From positions 1 through 43,079 of the forward strand of contig NZ_JAINVG010000066.1 in assembly GCF_020400725.1 (NCBI RefSeq): a DNA stretch of 43,079 nt. The letters are read 5' to 3'. Below, piece by piece: positions 21,701 through 30,850 of this stretch (its first letter is position 1; each line of letters opens with the position of its first letter). A program made the translations under genes and the position numbers. The notes under the pieces were generated by a model. The model did no database searches. It was given only the letters and a program-made list of their open reading frames with translations, and had not been told where the DNA came from. The stretch is from Streptomyces sp. NK15101 (GTDB lineage: Bacteria; Actinomycetota; Actinomycetes; Streptomycetales; Streptomycetaceae).

Positions 21701-22688
21701 CGCTCGCCTTCCTTCCCCGGGTCGTGAGCAGCAGGTAGGCCCCCGTGACGGCGAGCAGGAACAGCAGGAGCAGGACCGACATCGCCGAGCCCGTGCCGAA
21801 GTTCCAGGTCTGGAACGAGGACTGGTAGATGTGCAGGGAGATCAGGTCGGCGGATTCGGGGGCCGCCTTGCCGAAGAGGACGAAGGGGGTGTTGAAGTCG
21901 TTGAAGGTCCACAGGAACAGGACGAGGACGAGGACCTGGTTGACCGGCCGCAGGGACGGCAGGGTGATGTGGCGGATCTGCTTCCACATGCCCGCGCCGT
22001 CGAGGGCGGCGGCCTCGTAGGCCTCCCGGGGGATGTTCTGGAGTCCGGCCATCAGGACGAGGAAGGCGAAGGGCCAGCCCTTCCAGACGGAGACGACGAG
22101 CAGGGCGACGAAGGCGTTGTCGCCGATGAGCCAGAAGGCGGGGCCGTCGCCGATGCCGAGCTGGTCGTGGAGGACGTGGTTCACCAGACCGTTGTCCCGC
22201 TGGAACATGAACGCCCAGGTGATGACCGCCGCGTAGACCGGCAGGGCGTACGGGACGAGGAAGAGGGCGCGCAGGAAGCCCCGGCCGCGGAAGGTCTCCT
22301 GCATGAAGAGGGCGGCGGCGGTGCCGAGGAGCCAGCACAGGCCGACGGAGCAGAGGGTGAAGAGGCAGGTCGTGAGGAACGACTTCAGGAGCGCTTCGCC
22401 GACGGGGGCGTCGAAGTCGACCGAGACCGTGTAGTTGTCGGTTCCGGCCCAGGGGGCGGAGGTCCAGTCGCGGATGAAGAACTGGGTGAGCTCCTTGAAG
22501 CTCATCACGATGCCGATGAGCATCGGCACGAGGTGGACGAGGAGTTCGAGGAGGAGGGCCGGGAGGAGCAGCAGGTAGGGCAGGCCGCGGGCCCGGAGCC
22601 GTCCGGGGCGGCGCCGGCGCGGGGCCGCCCCGGGGGTGTGCCGCTGCCCGGTCCGCCCGTGGGGCCTCTCGATGGCGGTGGTGGTCAT
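21693..22688 (-). CDS. Sugar ABC transporter permease, MalF/CebF type
   Basis: A 331-residue membrane subunit pairing with the downstream MalG-type permease. A 37-residue Arg/Pro-rich cytoplasmic leader precedes helix 1 (LPYLLLLPALLLELLVHLVPML). The EAA loop is EAYEAAALDGAGMWKQIRHI followed by TLPSLRP. The family motif WTFNDFNTPFVL near residue 265 is typical of CUT1 permeases. Six helices are predicted, with a periplasm-facing loop (FIRDWTSAPWAGTDNYTVSV) for docking the binding protein. It starts 13 bases after the binding-protein gene ends. Substrate identity follows from the binding protein and the GH1 enzyme: most likely an oligosaccharide of glucose. Confidence 0.93.
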   Translation of the reverse strand: MTTTAIERPHGRTGQRHTPGAAPRRRRPGRLRARGLPYLLLLPALLLELLVHLVPMLIGIVMSFKELTQFFIRDWTSAPWAGTDNYTVSVDFDAPVGEALLKSFLTTCLFTLCSVGLCWLLGTAAALFMQETFRGRGFLRALFLVPYALPVYAAVITWAFMFQRDNGLVNHVLHDQLGIGDGPAFWLIGDNAFVALLVVSVWKGWPFAFLVLMAGLQNIPREAYEAAALDGAGMWKQIRHITLPSLRPVNQVLVLVLFLWTFNDFNTPFVLFGKAAPESADLISLHIYQSSFQTWNFGTGSAMSVLLLLFLLAVTGAYLLLTTRGRKASDA

Positions 22689-22701
22689 GGTGGCGTCCGG
22701 C

Positions 22702-24018
22702 TCACTTCTTGGGCATCTGCTGCTGGGCCTTGTCGAGCTTGGCGCGTACGGACTCGGTGGTGACCGGGCGGCCCGCGGCGGCGTCGGCGAAGAGCTCCTT
22801 GACGGCGGTGCCGACGACGGTCTCGAACTGGGACTCCTCGGGGACCTGCGGCAGGGCGGCGGCGCTGGTGGCGAGGGTCTGCTTGAGGACCGTGACGGTG
22901 GGGCCGGCGAAGGCGGGGTCCTGCTGGGCGGCCTTGACCGGGGGGATGGAGCCGTAGGCGCTGTTGAGCGTCTTCTGTTCGGCGTCGCTCGTCATGAACT
23001 TCACGAACTTCAGGGCGCCGTCCTGGTTCCGGGTGTTCTTGAAGACGGCGAGGTTGATGCCGGCGACCATGGAGTTGATCTGCTTGCCCTGTCCGGGGGT
23101 GCCGGAGGGGACGGGGGCGGGGGCGACGCCCCATTCGTCGGGGCTCATGCCCTGGGCCGCGAAGGTGGTGCCGGGGGTCTGCCAGAGGACCATGGCGGTG
23201 CGGTTTTTGGCGAAGTCGGCGAGGGACTGGTTCTGGGCGTACTCGGCGTTGCCGGGCGCGACGATCTTGTGGGCGGCCATGAGGTCGACGTACTGCTTGA
23301 CGGCGGCGACGGCGCCGTCGGAGGTGAAGTCGGCCTTGCCGTCGGGGGTGAAGAAGTCGGCGCCGTGCTGCTTGCCCATGACGAAGACCTGGTGGATGTT
23401 GTTGGCGAGGCTGCCGCCCTCGACGCCGATGGCCGACTTGCCGCCCTTGCTGAGCTTCTTGCCGTCGGCGATCAGCTCGTCCCAGGTGGCCGGCGGCTTC
23501 GCTATGCCGGCGTCCTCGAACATCTTCTTGTTGTAGTAGAGCGCGTAGGCCATGGAGTAGAGCGGCACCGCGGCGGGGTCCTGGCCGGCGGCTCCGGTGG
23601 AGCCGAGCGCGGAGTCGACGAAGCGGTCCTTGCCGCCGATGGCCTCGAAGTTCTTCGCGTCCCAGGGCAGCAGGGCGCCGGTGGACTGGAGGGAGGCGCT
23701 CCAGGTGTTGCCGATGTTGAGGACGTCGGGGCCCTGTCCGGAGGTGGTGGCGGTGAGGATGCGGTTGAGCAGGTCGGACCAGGGGATGACCTCCAGTTTG
23801 ACCTTGATGCCGGTCTCCTTCTCGAAGCGGTCGAGCTCGGGCTGGAGGACCTTCTTGTCGACCTCCAGGCTCGCGCCCTGGTTGGAGGCCCAGTAGGTGA
23901 GGGTCTTGCCGCCGCCGGAGCCGGAGCCGTCGGCCGGGGAGCCGCCTGTGCAGGCCGCGGCGGTGAGGACGAGGGAGAGGGTGACGGCACCGGCGGCCGC
24001 GGCTCTGATTCTGCGCAT
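22702..24018 (-). CDS. Sugar-binding lipoprotein of the ABC transporter
   Basis: A 438-residue extracellular solute-binding protein (SBP family 1, MalE/CebE-like). The signal peptide MRRIRAAAAGAVTLSLVLTA runs into the lipobox with C23 (TAAAC), so Lgt would anchor it to the membrane. A Gly/Ser linker follows, then KTLTYWASNQGASLEVDKKV, the usual first strand. PDVLNIGNTWSASLQSTGAL and VPLYSMAYALYYNKKMFEDA are characteristic family blocks. It is the first and probably most expressed gene of the operon, with a 103-base leader from a recognisable promoter and a divergent ROK regulator. Ligand specificity cannot be read from sequence; the GH1 gene in the operon points to a beta-glucoside or related oligosaccharide. 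Confidence 0.93.
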   Translation of the reverse strand: MRRIRAAAAGAVTLSLVLTAAACTGGSPADGSGSGGGKTLTYWASNQGASLEVDKKVLQPELDRFEKETGIKVKLEVIPWSDLLNRILTATTSGQGPDVLNIGNTWSASLQSTGALLPWDAKNFEAIGGKDRFVDSALGSTGAAGQDPAAVPLYSMAYALYYNKKMFEDAGIAKPPATWDELIADGKKLSKGGKSAIGVEGGSLANNIHQVFVMGKQHGADFFTPDGKADFTSDGAVAAVKQYVDLMAAHKIVAPGNAEYAQNQSLADFAKNRTAMVLWQTPGTTFAAQGMSPDEWGVAPAPVPSGTPGQGKQINSMVAGINLAVFKNTRNQDGALKFVKFMTSDAEQKTLNSAYGSIPPVKAAQQDPAFAGPTVTVLKQTLATSAAALPQVPEESQFETVVGTAVKELFADAAAGRPVTTESVRAKLDKAQQQMPKK

Positions 24019-24121
24019 GGCTCCTCATGGCCCTTTCGGGGAGTGGCGGGGAGCTGGGGAGGGCGGGGCGGAGGTCGCGTCCCGCGTTCAGGAGGTGAAG
24101 GCTCCGACGGCCCCTCCCCGG

Positions 24122-24150
24122 CTTATTTCAGGACGTGAGTTAAACCTCAA
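24122..24150 (-). promoter_or_regulatory. Promoter of the sugar operon with overlapping TGAG-N6-CTCA palindrome
   Basis: On the minus strand TTGAGG (24150-24145) and AATAAG (24127-24122) are separated by exactly 17 bases, a good vegetative promoter. The -35 and spacer lie inside the imperfect palindrome TGAGTTAAACCTCA (24136-24149), the most A/T-rich patch of the intergenic region and a likely operator for the divergent ROK protein. Confidence 0.6.
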
Positions 24151-24218
24151 GAGAAGGTCGCGTCAAGGGTCCCGGCAGCGGTATCTTGCGGTCAGGACTA
24201 CTTCCCCAGGGGGCCCAA

Positions 24219-25529
24219 GTGACCATGCGGAACGGCCGCACCGTGCGTGACCTGCGACGCGAGAACCGCACCGCCGTCCTCCAGCGCCTGTACTTCGACG
24301 GCCCCATGAGCCGCTTCTCCCTGGGCCCGGCCACCGGGCTGAGCTCCGGCTCCGTCAGCAACGTGGTCGCGGAGCTCGTCGCGGAGGGCCTCGTCGAGGA
24401 GGCCGGCAGCGTCGACTCGGCCGGCGGGCGCCCCCGCACCCTGCTGCGGATCACTCCCGGCAGCGGCTGCATGATCGGCGTGGACGTCGGCGAGACCCGG
24501 GTCCGGATCGAGCTGTTCGACCTCACCCTCACCGAACTCGCCCGCACCGAGCGCCCCTTGGCGGTCGAGAGGCCCAACCCGCACGACCGTTACGAGGTCG
24601 GGGTCGTCGTCGACCACGTGCGGGCCGGCATCGCGGAGGTGCTGCGGACCGCGGGCGTCCCCGCCGAGCGGCTGCTCGGCGTCGGCGTCGGCGTGCCCGG
24701 CATCGTCGCCCGCACCGCCGAGGAGGGCGCGGTGGTGCACGGCCAGACCATCGGCTGGGACGCCGTCCCGCTGGAGCGGCTGCTGCGCGGGAGCGTGGAC
24801 CTGCCGGCCTCGGTGCCGTACTGGATCGACAACGGCGCCAAGACCCTCGGCCAGGCCGAGATGTGGTTCGGTGCCGGCCGGGGCGCGCGCAGTGCCGTGG
24901 TCGTGCTCTTCGGGTCGGGCGTCGGCGCCTGTGTGGTCACCGACCCGATGGGGCCCGGCCGGGCGCTGGAGTGGGGCCATCTGACGGTACGGGTCCGGGG
25001 CCGCCGCTGCCGCTGCGGCGCCCGCGGCTGTCTGGAGGCGTACGCGGGCGCGGAGGCGCTCCTGGAGCGCTGGCGGGAGGCGGGCGGGCGGCCTCCGGCG
25101 GGCGCGGACGAGGAGACGGCCCTGACGGCGATGCTGGCGGCCGCGTACCCGGCCGAGGCGGGGACGGAGCCCGACGCGACCGCGGTCGCGGTCCTGGAGG
25201 AGACCGCCGAGTACCTCGGTGCCGGTTTCGGCGACCTGATCAACCTCTTCCAGCCCGAGCGCATCCTCGTCGGCGGCTGGGCGGGCCTCCAGCTCGGCGC
25301 CCGCTTCCTGGAGACGGTGAAGGGGTACGCGGCCGAGTACGCCCTGAGGTACCCGGCGGCCCGGGTCGGCATCGACATGGGCACCCTGGGCCCCGACGCG
25401 GTGACGGTCGGCGCGGCGATCCTGCCGCTCGCGGACTTCTTCGCCCGGGGCGGGCGGCGGGCCGAGGAGCAGCCGGCCGAGGAGCAGCCGGCGTGGGCGT
25501 CGACCGTACGGGAGAGGGCGGCGCACTGA
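24219..25529 (+). CDS. ROK-family transcriptional regulator of the sugar operon
   Basis: A 436-residue NagC/XylR-type regulator. The N-terminal winged HTH (about 8-70) reads RRENRTAVLQRLYFDGPMSR, FSLGPATGLSSGSVSNVVAE then LVAEGLVEEAG. The ROK sugar-binding domain follows: IGVDVGETRVRIELFD (phosphate-1-like), VDNGAK-type segment WIDNGAKTLGQAEMWFG, VVVLFGSGVGACVV, and the zinc-site block LEWGHLTVRVRGRRCRCGAR followed by GCLEAYAG with the CxCGxxGCLE cysteines intact. GTG 24219 was chosen because AGGGGG lies 5 bases upstream; ATG 24225 is possible. The C-terminus ends with a tandem 15-bp duplication (AEEQPAEEQPA). It is divergent from the binding-protein gene and is its presumed sugar-responsive repressor. 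Confidence 0.9.
   Translation: MTMRNGRTVRDLRRENRTAVLQRLYFDGPMSRFSLGPATGLSSGSVSNVVAELVAEGLVEEAGSVDSAGGRPRTLLRITPGSGCMIGVDVGETRVRIELFDLTLTELARTERPLAVERPNPHDRYEVGVVVDHVRAGIAEVLRTAGVPAERLLGVGVGVPGIVARTAEEGAVVHGQTIGWDAVPLERLLRGSVDLPASVPYWIDNGAKTLGQAEMWFGAGRGARSAVVVLFGSGVGACVVTDPMGPGRALEWGHLTVRVRGRRCRCGARGCLEAYAGAEALLERWREAGGRPPAGADEETALTAMLAAAYPAEAGTEPDATAVAVLEETAEYLGAGFGDLINLFQPERILVGGWAGLQLGARFLETVKGYAAEYALRYPAARVGIDMGTLGPDAVTVGAAILPLADFFARGGRRAEEQPAEEQPAWASTVRERAAH
25461..25490. repeat. 15-bp tandem duplication in the ROK gene tail
   Basis: GCCGAGGAGCAGCCG is present twice head to tail, encoding AEEQP twice near the C-terminus, beyond the conserved ROK domain. In frame and probably neutral. 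Confidence 0.85.
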
Positions 25530-25562
25530 ACGCGCGCCGCCCTCCGTCCCACCCGGCGGGGA

Positions 25563-27740
<2,178 letters not shown>

Positions 27741-27917
27741 GGCTCGATCTCCTCGGGCATGCGGGGGAGTTGGGGAAAGGGAGCGCGCACTCCGCAGCAG
27801 ATGCTGACGGTTGGCCCGTAGGAGGGTCAAGGCCTCCGACACGACTTTTCTTTTGGCTTGCATTAAGCGTCGAGATAGATACCGGCGAGGGCTTCACGAA
27901 GGTGCCGGGCACGCGGA

Positions 27918-27946
27918 AGCCCCGGACCTGCGTGCGGTCCGGGGCT
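27918..27946 (-). terminator. Terminator downstream of the XdhC-type gene
   Basis: AGCCCCGGACC and GGTCCGGGGCT form a perfect 11-bp stem with a 7-base loop, 17 bases after the XdhC-like stop. It closes the purine cluster. Confidence 0.8.
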
Positions 27947-27963
27947 CAGAGGGGGAAGTGGAG

Positions 27964-29100
27964 CTACGCGACGGAGCCTATGCGCCCGTCCGGCTCGCGG
28001 GGCCCGTCGTGGTGGATCGGGGTGTGGGCGCCCGTGAGGGAGACGCCGCTGCCGCCGCGGCGGTTGGCGACGATCTCGGCACCGATCGAGAGGGCGGTCT
28101 CCTCGGGCGTGCGCGCGCCGAGGTCGAGGCCGATCGGGGAGCGCAGGCGGGCGAGTTCGAGTTCGGTGACGCCGACCTCGCGGAGGCGCTCGTTGCGGTC
28201 CTCGTGGGTGCGACGGGAGCCCATCGCGCCGATGTAGGCGACGGGAAGCCTCAGGGCGGCCTGGAGGAGGGGCACGTCGAACTTGGCGTCGTGCGTGAGG
28301 ACGCAGAGGACGGTCCGGCCGTCGACCTCGGTCGACTCCAGGTAGCGGTGGGGCCAGTCGACGACGATCTCGTCGGCCTCGGGGAAGCGGGCCGGCGTCG
28401 CGAAGACGGGCCGCGCGTCGCAGACGGTGACGTGGTAGCCGAGGAACTTGCCGACCCGGACGAGGGCGGAGGCGAAGTCGATGGCGCCGAAGACGATCAT
28501 GCGGGGGGCGGGCACGGAGGACTCGACCAGGAGGGTCAGCGGCTGTCCGCAGCGGCTGCCGTCCTCGCCGATCTCCACGGTGCCGGTGCGGCCCGCGTCG
28601 AGCATCGCCCCGGCCTCGGCGGCCGCGGTGCGGTCCAGCTCGGGGTGGCCGCCGAGCTTCCCCTCGTACGAACCGTCGGGGCGGACGAGCAGGGCCCGGC
28701 CCATCAGCTCGTCGGGGCCCCCGACGATCCGGGCCAGGGCCGCCGCCTCCCCCGAGACGGCGGCCGCGAACGCGGCGGGGAGGACCCCGCCGCGGACCGG
28801 GGTGACGAGGATGTCGATGATGCCGCCGCAGGTCAGTCCGACCGCGAAGGCGTCCTCGTCGCTGTAGCCGAAGCGCTCGACGACGGTCTTCCCGTCTTCG
28901 AGGGCCTGGACGCACAGGTCGTAGACCGCCCCCTCCACACACCCGCCGGAGACCGATCCGATCGCCGTGCCGTCGCTGTCGACGGCGAGGGCGGCTCCCG
29001 GCTGCCGGGGCGCGCTGCCGCCGACGGCCACCACGGTGGCGACGGCGAACGTGCGTCCCTGCTCGACCCACCGGTGCAGCTCTTCGGCGATGTCCAGCAT
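27964..29100 (-). CDS. XdhC/CoxI-family molybdoenzyme maturation factor
   Basis: A 378-residue protein. The N-terminal XdhC/CoxI domain (about 5-95) shows FAVATVVAVGGSAPRQPGAA and the signature GSVSGGCVEGAVYD. The C-terminal Rossmann-like XdhC_C domain (about 205-345) has MIVFGAIDFASALVRVGKFL and GYHVTVCDARPVFATPARFP, then YIGAMGSRR. XdhC proteins bind molybdenum cofactor and insert its sulfurated form into xanthine dehydrogenase. ATG 29100 begins MLDIAEELHRWVEQG, the usual family start, with GGAGAC upstream. It lies 38 bp after the purine permease gene and belongs functionally with the three xanthine dehydrogenase genes upstream. Calling it xdhC is by family and context. Confidence 0.88.
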   Translation of the reverse strand: MLDIAEELHRWVEQGRTFAVATVVAVGGSAPRQPGAALAVDSDGTAIGSVSGGCVEGAVYDLCVQALEDGKTVVERFGYSDEDAFAVGLTCGGIIDILVTPVRGGVLPAAFAAAVSGEAAALARIVGGPDELMGRALLVRPDGSYEGKLGGHPELDRTAAAEAGAMLDAGRTGTVEIGEDGSRCGQPLTLLVESSVPAPRMIVFGAIDFASALVRVGKFLGYHVTVCDARPVFATPARFPEADEIVVDWPHRYLESTEVDGRTVLCVLTHDAKFDVPLLQAALRLPVAYIGAMGSRRTHEDRNERLREVGVTELELARLRSPIGLDLGARTPEETALSIGAEIVANRRGGSGVSLTGAHTPIHHDGPREPDGRIGSVA

Positions 29101-29138
29101 GTCGGTCTCCTTGGGTGTGTACGGAGGGGGGTCGGGCG

Positions 29139-30611
29139 TCAGCTGACGCCCAGCCAACCCTCGATCGGGTGAAGGGCGAAGAACACGATGAAGATCGCGG
29201 TCAGGGCCCACATGAACGCGCCGACCTCGCGCGCCTTGCCCTGCGCCACCTTGATGACGGTGTAGGCGATGACGCCGGCCGCGACGCCCGGGGTGATGCT
29301 GTAGGTGAACGGCATCAGGACGACGGTCAGGAAGACCGGGATCGCGACGGAGCTGTCGCCCCAGTTCACGTGCTTGGCGTTCATCATCATCATCGCGCCG
29401 ATGACGACCAGGGCGGCGGAGCCGACCTCACGGGGCACGATCTGGGTGATCGGCGTGAAGAAGAGGCAGGCCGCGAAGAACAGGCCGGTGATGACCGAGG
29501 AGAAGCCGGTGCGGGCGCCTTCGCCGACGCCGGTGGCGGACTCCACGAAGACGGTCTGGCCGGAGGCGCCGGAGACGCCGCCGATCGCGCCGCCCGCGCC
29601 GTCGATGAACAGCGCCTTGGACAGGCCGGGCATCCGGCCCTTGTCGTCGGCGAGGTTGGCCTCGGTGCCGACGCCGATGATGGTGGCCATGGCGTCGAAG
29701 AAGCCGGCGAGGACGAGGGTGAAGACGATGACGCCGACGGTGATGTAGCCGACGTCGCCCCAGCCGCCGAAGGAGACGTCGCCGAAGAGCGAGAAGTCCG
29801 GGCTGGAGACCGCGCTGCCCTTGAGCTCCGGGGCGCCGTTGGCCCAGGCGCCCGGGCCCTTGGCCGGGATGTCGGCGACCGCGTTGACGATCAGGGAGAT
29901 GACGGTGCCGGCGACGATGCCGATGAGGATGGCGCCCGGGACCTTGCGGGCCTGGAGGGCGAAGATCGCGAGCAGGGTGACCGCGAAGATCAGCACCGGC
30001 CAGCCGACGAGTTCGCCGCCGGCGCCCATGGTGACGGGCGGGCCGAACTGCGGGCCGGCGCCCACGAAGCCGGCCTTGTTGAAGCCGATCAGCGCGATGA
30101 AGAGGCCGATGCCGATGGTGATGCCGTGCTTGAGCGGCAGCGGGATCGCGTTCATGATCATCTCACGGAGACCGGTGACCACCAGGAGGCAGATCACCAC
30201 ACCGTAGACGACGCACATGCCCATGGCCTGCGGCCAGGTCATCTGCGGCACGACCTGGGTCGCGAGCACACCGGAGACGCTGAGCCCCGCCGCGAGGACG
30301 AGCGGGACCTTGCCGACGAAGCCCATCAGCAGGGTGGTCACCGCCGCCGCGAAGGCGGTCGCCGTGATGACGGCGGAGGTGGCGAGGACGTGCTTGTCGA
30401 CGTCCGGGCCGCCGAGGAGGATCGGGTTGAGCAGGAGAATGTACGCCATCGCCATGAAGGTGGTGACGCCGCCGCGGATCTCCGTCGCGACGGTGGATCC
30501 TCTCTCCGAGATGTGAAAGTACCGGTCGAGCCAAGAACGCCCGGCGGGGTTGCGCGAGCCGGAGCCCGCGTCCTCCGCGGTGGTCTTGGGCTCCACAGAC
30601 GACTGGGTCAT
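29139..30611 (-). CDS. AzgA-type NCS2 purine permease (adenine/guanine/hypoxanthine)
   Basis: A 490-residue membrane protein with 12-14 predicted helices. It fits the COG2252 (AzgA/PbuG) branch of NCS2 rather than the uracil/xanthine branch: N-terminal STVATEIRGGVTTFMAMAYI, then LLLNPILLGG, and the ESATGVGEGARTGFSSVITG motif near residue 370 that lines the purine site. Proton-coupled uptake of hypoxanthine, guanine or adenine is expected, feeding the xanthine dehydrogenase encoded upstream. ATG 30611 follows a GGGAG site. A 239-bp gap with its own hairpin separates it from the dehydrogenase genes, so it may be transcribed independently or by read-through. Confidence 0.9.
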   Translation of the reverse strand: MTQSSVEPKTTAEDAGSGSRNPAGRSWLDRYFHISERGSTVATEIRGGVTTFMAMAYILLLNPILLGGPDVDKHVLATSAVITATAFAAAVTTLLMGFVGKVPLVLAAGLSVSGVLATQVVPQMTWPQAMGMCVVYGVVICLLVVTGLREMIMNAIPLPLKHGITIGIGLFIALIGFNKAGFVGAGPQFGPPVTMGAGGELVGWPVLIFAVTLLAIFALQARKVPGAILIGIVAGTVISLIVNAVADIPAKGPGAWANGAPELKGSAVSSPDFSLFGDVSFGGWGDVGYITVGVIVFTLVLAGFFDAMATIIGVGTEANLADDKGRMPGLSKALFIDGAGGAIGGVSGASGQTVFVESATGVGEGARTGFSSVITGLFFAACLFFTPITQIVPREVGSAALVVIGAMMMMNAKHVNWGDSSVAIPVFLTVVLMPFTYSITPGVAAGVIAYTVIKVAQGKAREVGAFMWALTAIFIVFFALHPIEGWLGVS

Positions 30612-30730
30612 GGGGCCTACTCCCAAGGTTCAAAGGGGCACCCGCATCAGACTTCGAAGCTCTGACGGTGAAGCTGCGGGATTTGGGATATTTCGTTGGC
30701 TGCACGACCCGGGGGACGGCCCGAGACGAA

Positions 30731-30766
30731 CGGGGTACTGCCGTGAAGCGGGGTACTGCGGTGATG
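30731..30766. repeat. 18-bp imperfect tandem repeat upstream of the purine permease
   Basis: CGGGGTACTGCCGTGAAG is followed directly by CGGGGTACTGCGGTGATG (16 of 18 identical). It lies in the leader/promoter region of the permease gene, where tandem binding sites for a regulator would be expected; function unknown. Confidence 0.6.
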
Positions 30767-30787
30767 CGGGTTTCCCGAGAGGGAGTG

Positions 30788-30846
30788 CTCCGGGCGGTGC
30801 GGGCGGTGGAAGTGTGACGTTCCTGGGAGGCACACACCGCCCGGAG
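30788..30846 (-). terminator. Long-loop hairpin after the xanthine dehydrogenase large subunit
   Basis: CTCCGGGCGGTG and CACCGCCCGGAG pair perfectly over 12 bp across a 35-base loop, just after the stop. Possibly a partial terminator allowing some read-through to the permease. Confidence 0.5.
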
Positions 30847-30850
30847 AGTC

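Noticed and set aside
27802..27830. TTGACC with TCAGCA 17 bases downstream as promoter of the beta-helix protein gene
   Set aside because: The -35 is fair, but TCAGCA lacks the key TA...T of a -10, so the call is too weak to list as a feature.
30612..30740. Purine riboswitch upstream of the NCS2 permease
   Set aside because: The conserved three-way junction loops of the purine aptamer are not present; only simple repeats and a hairpin are seen.
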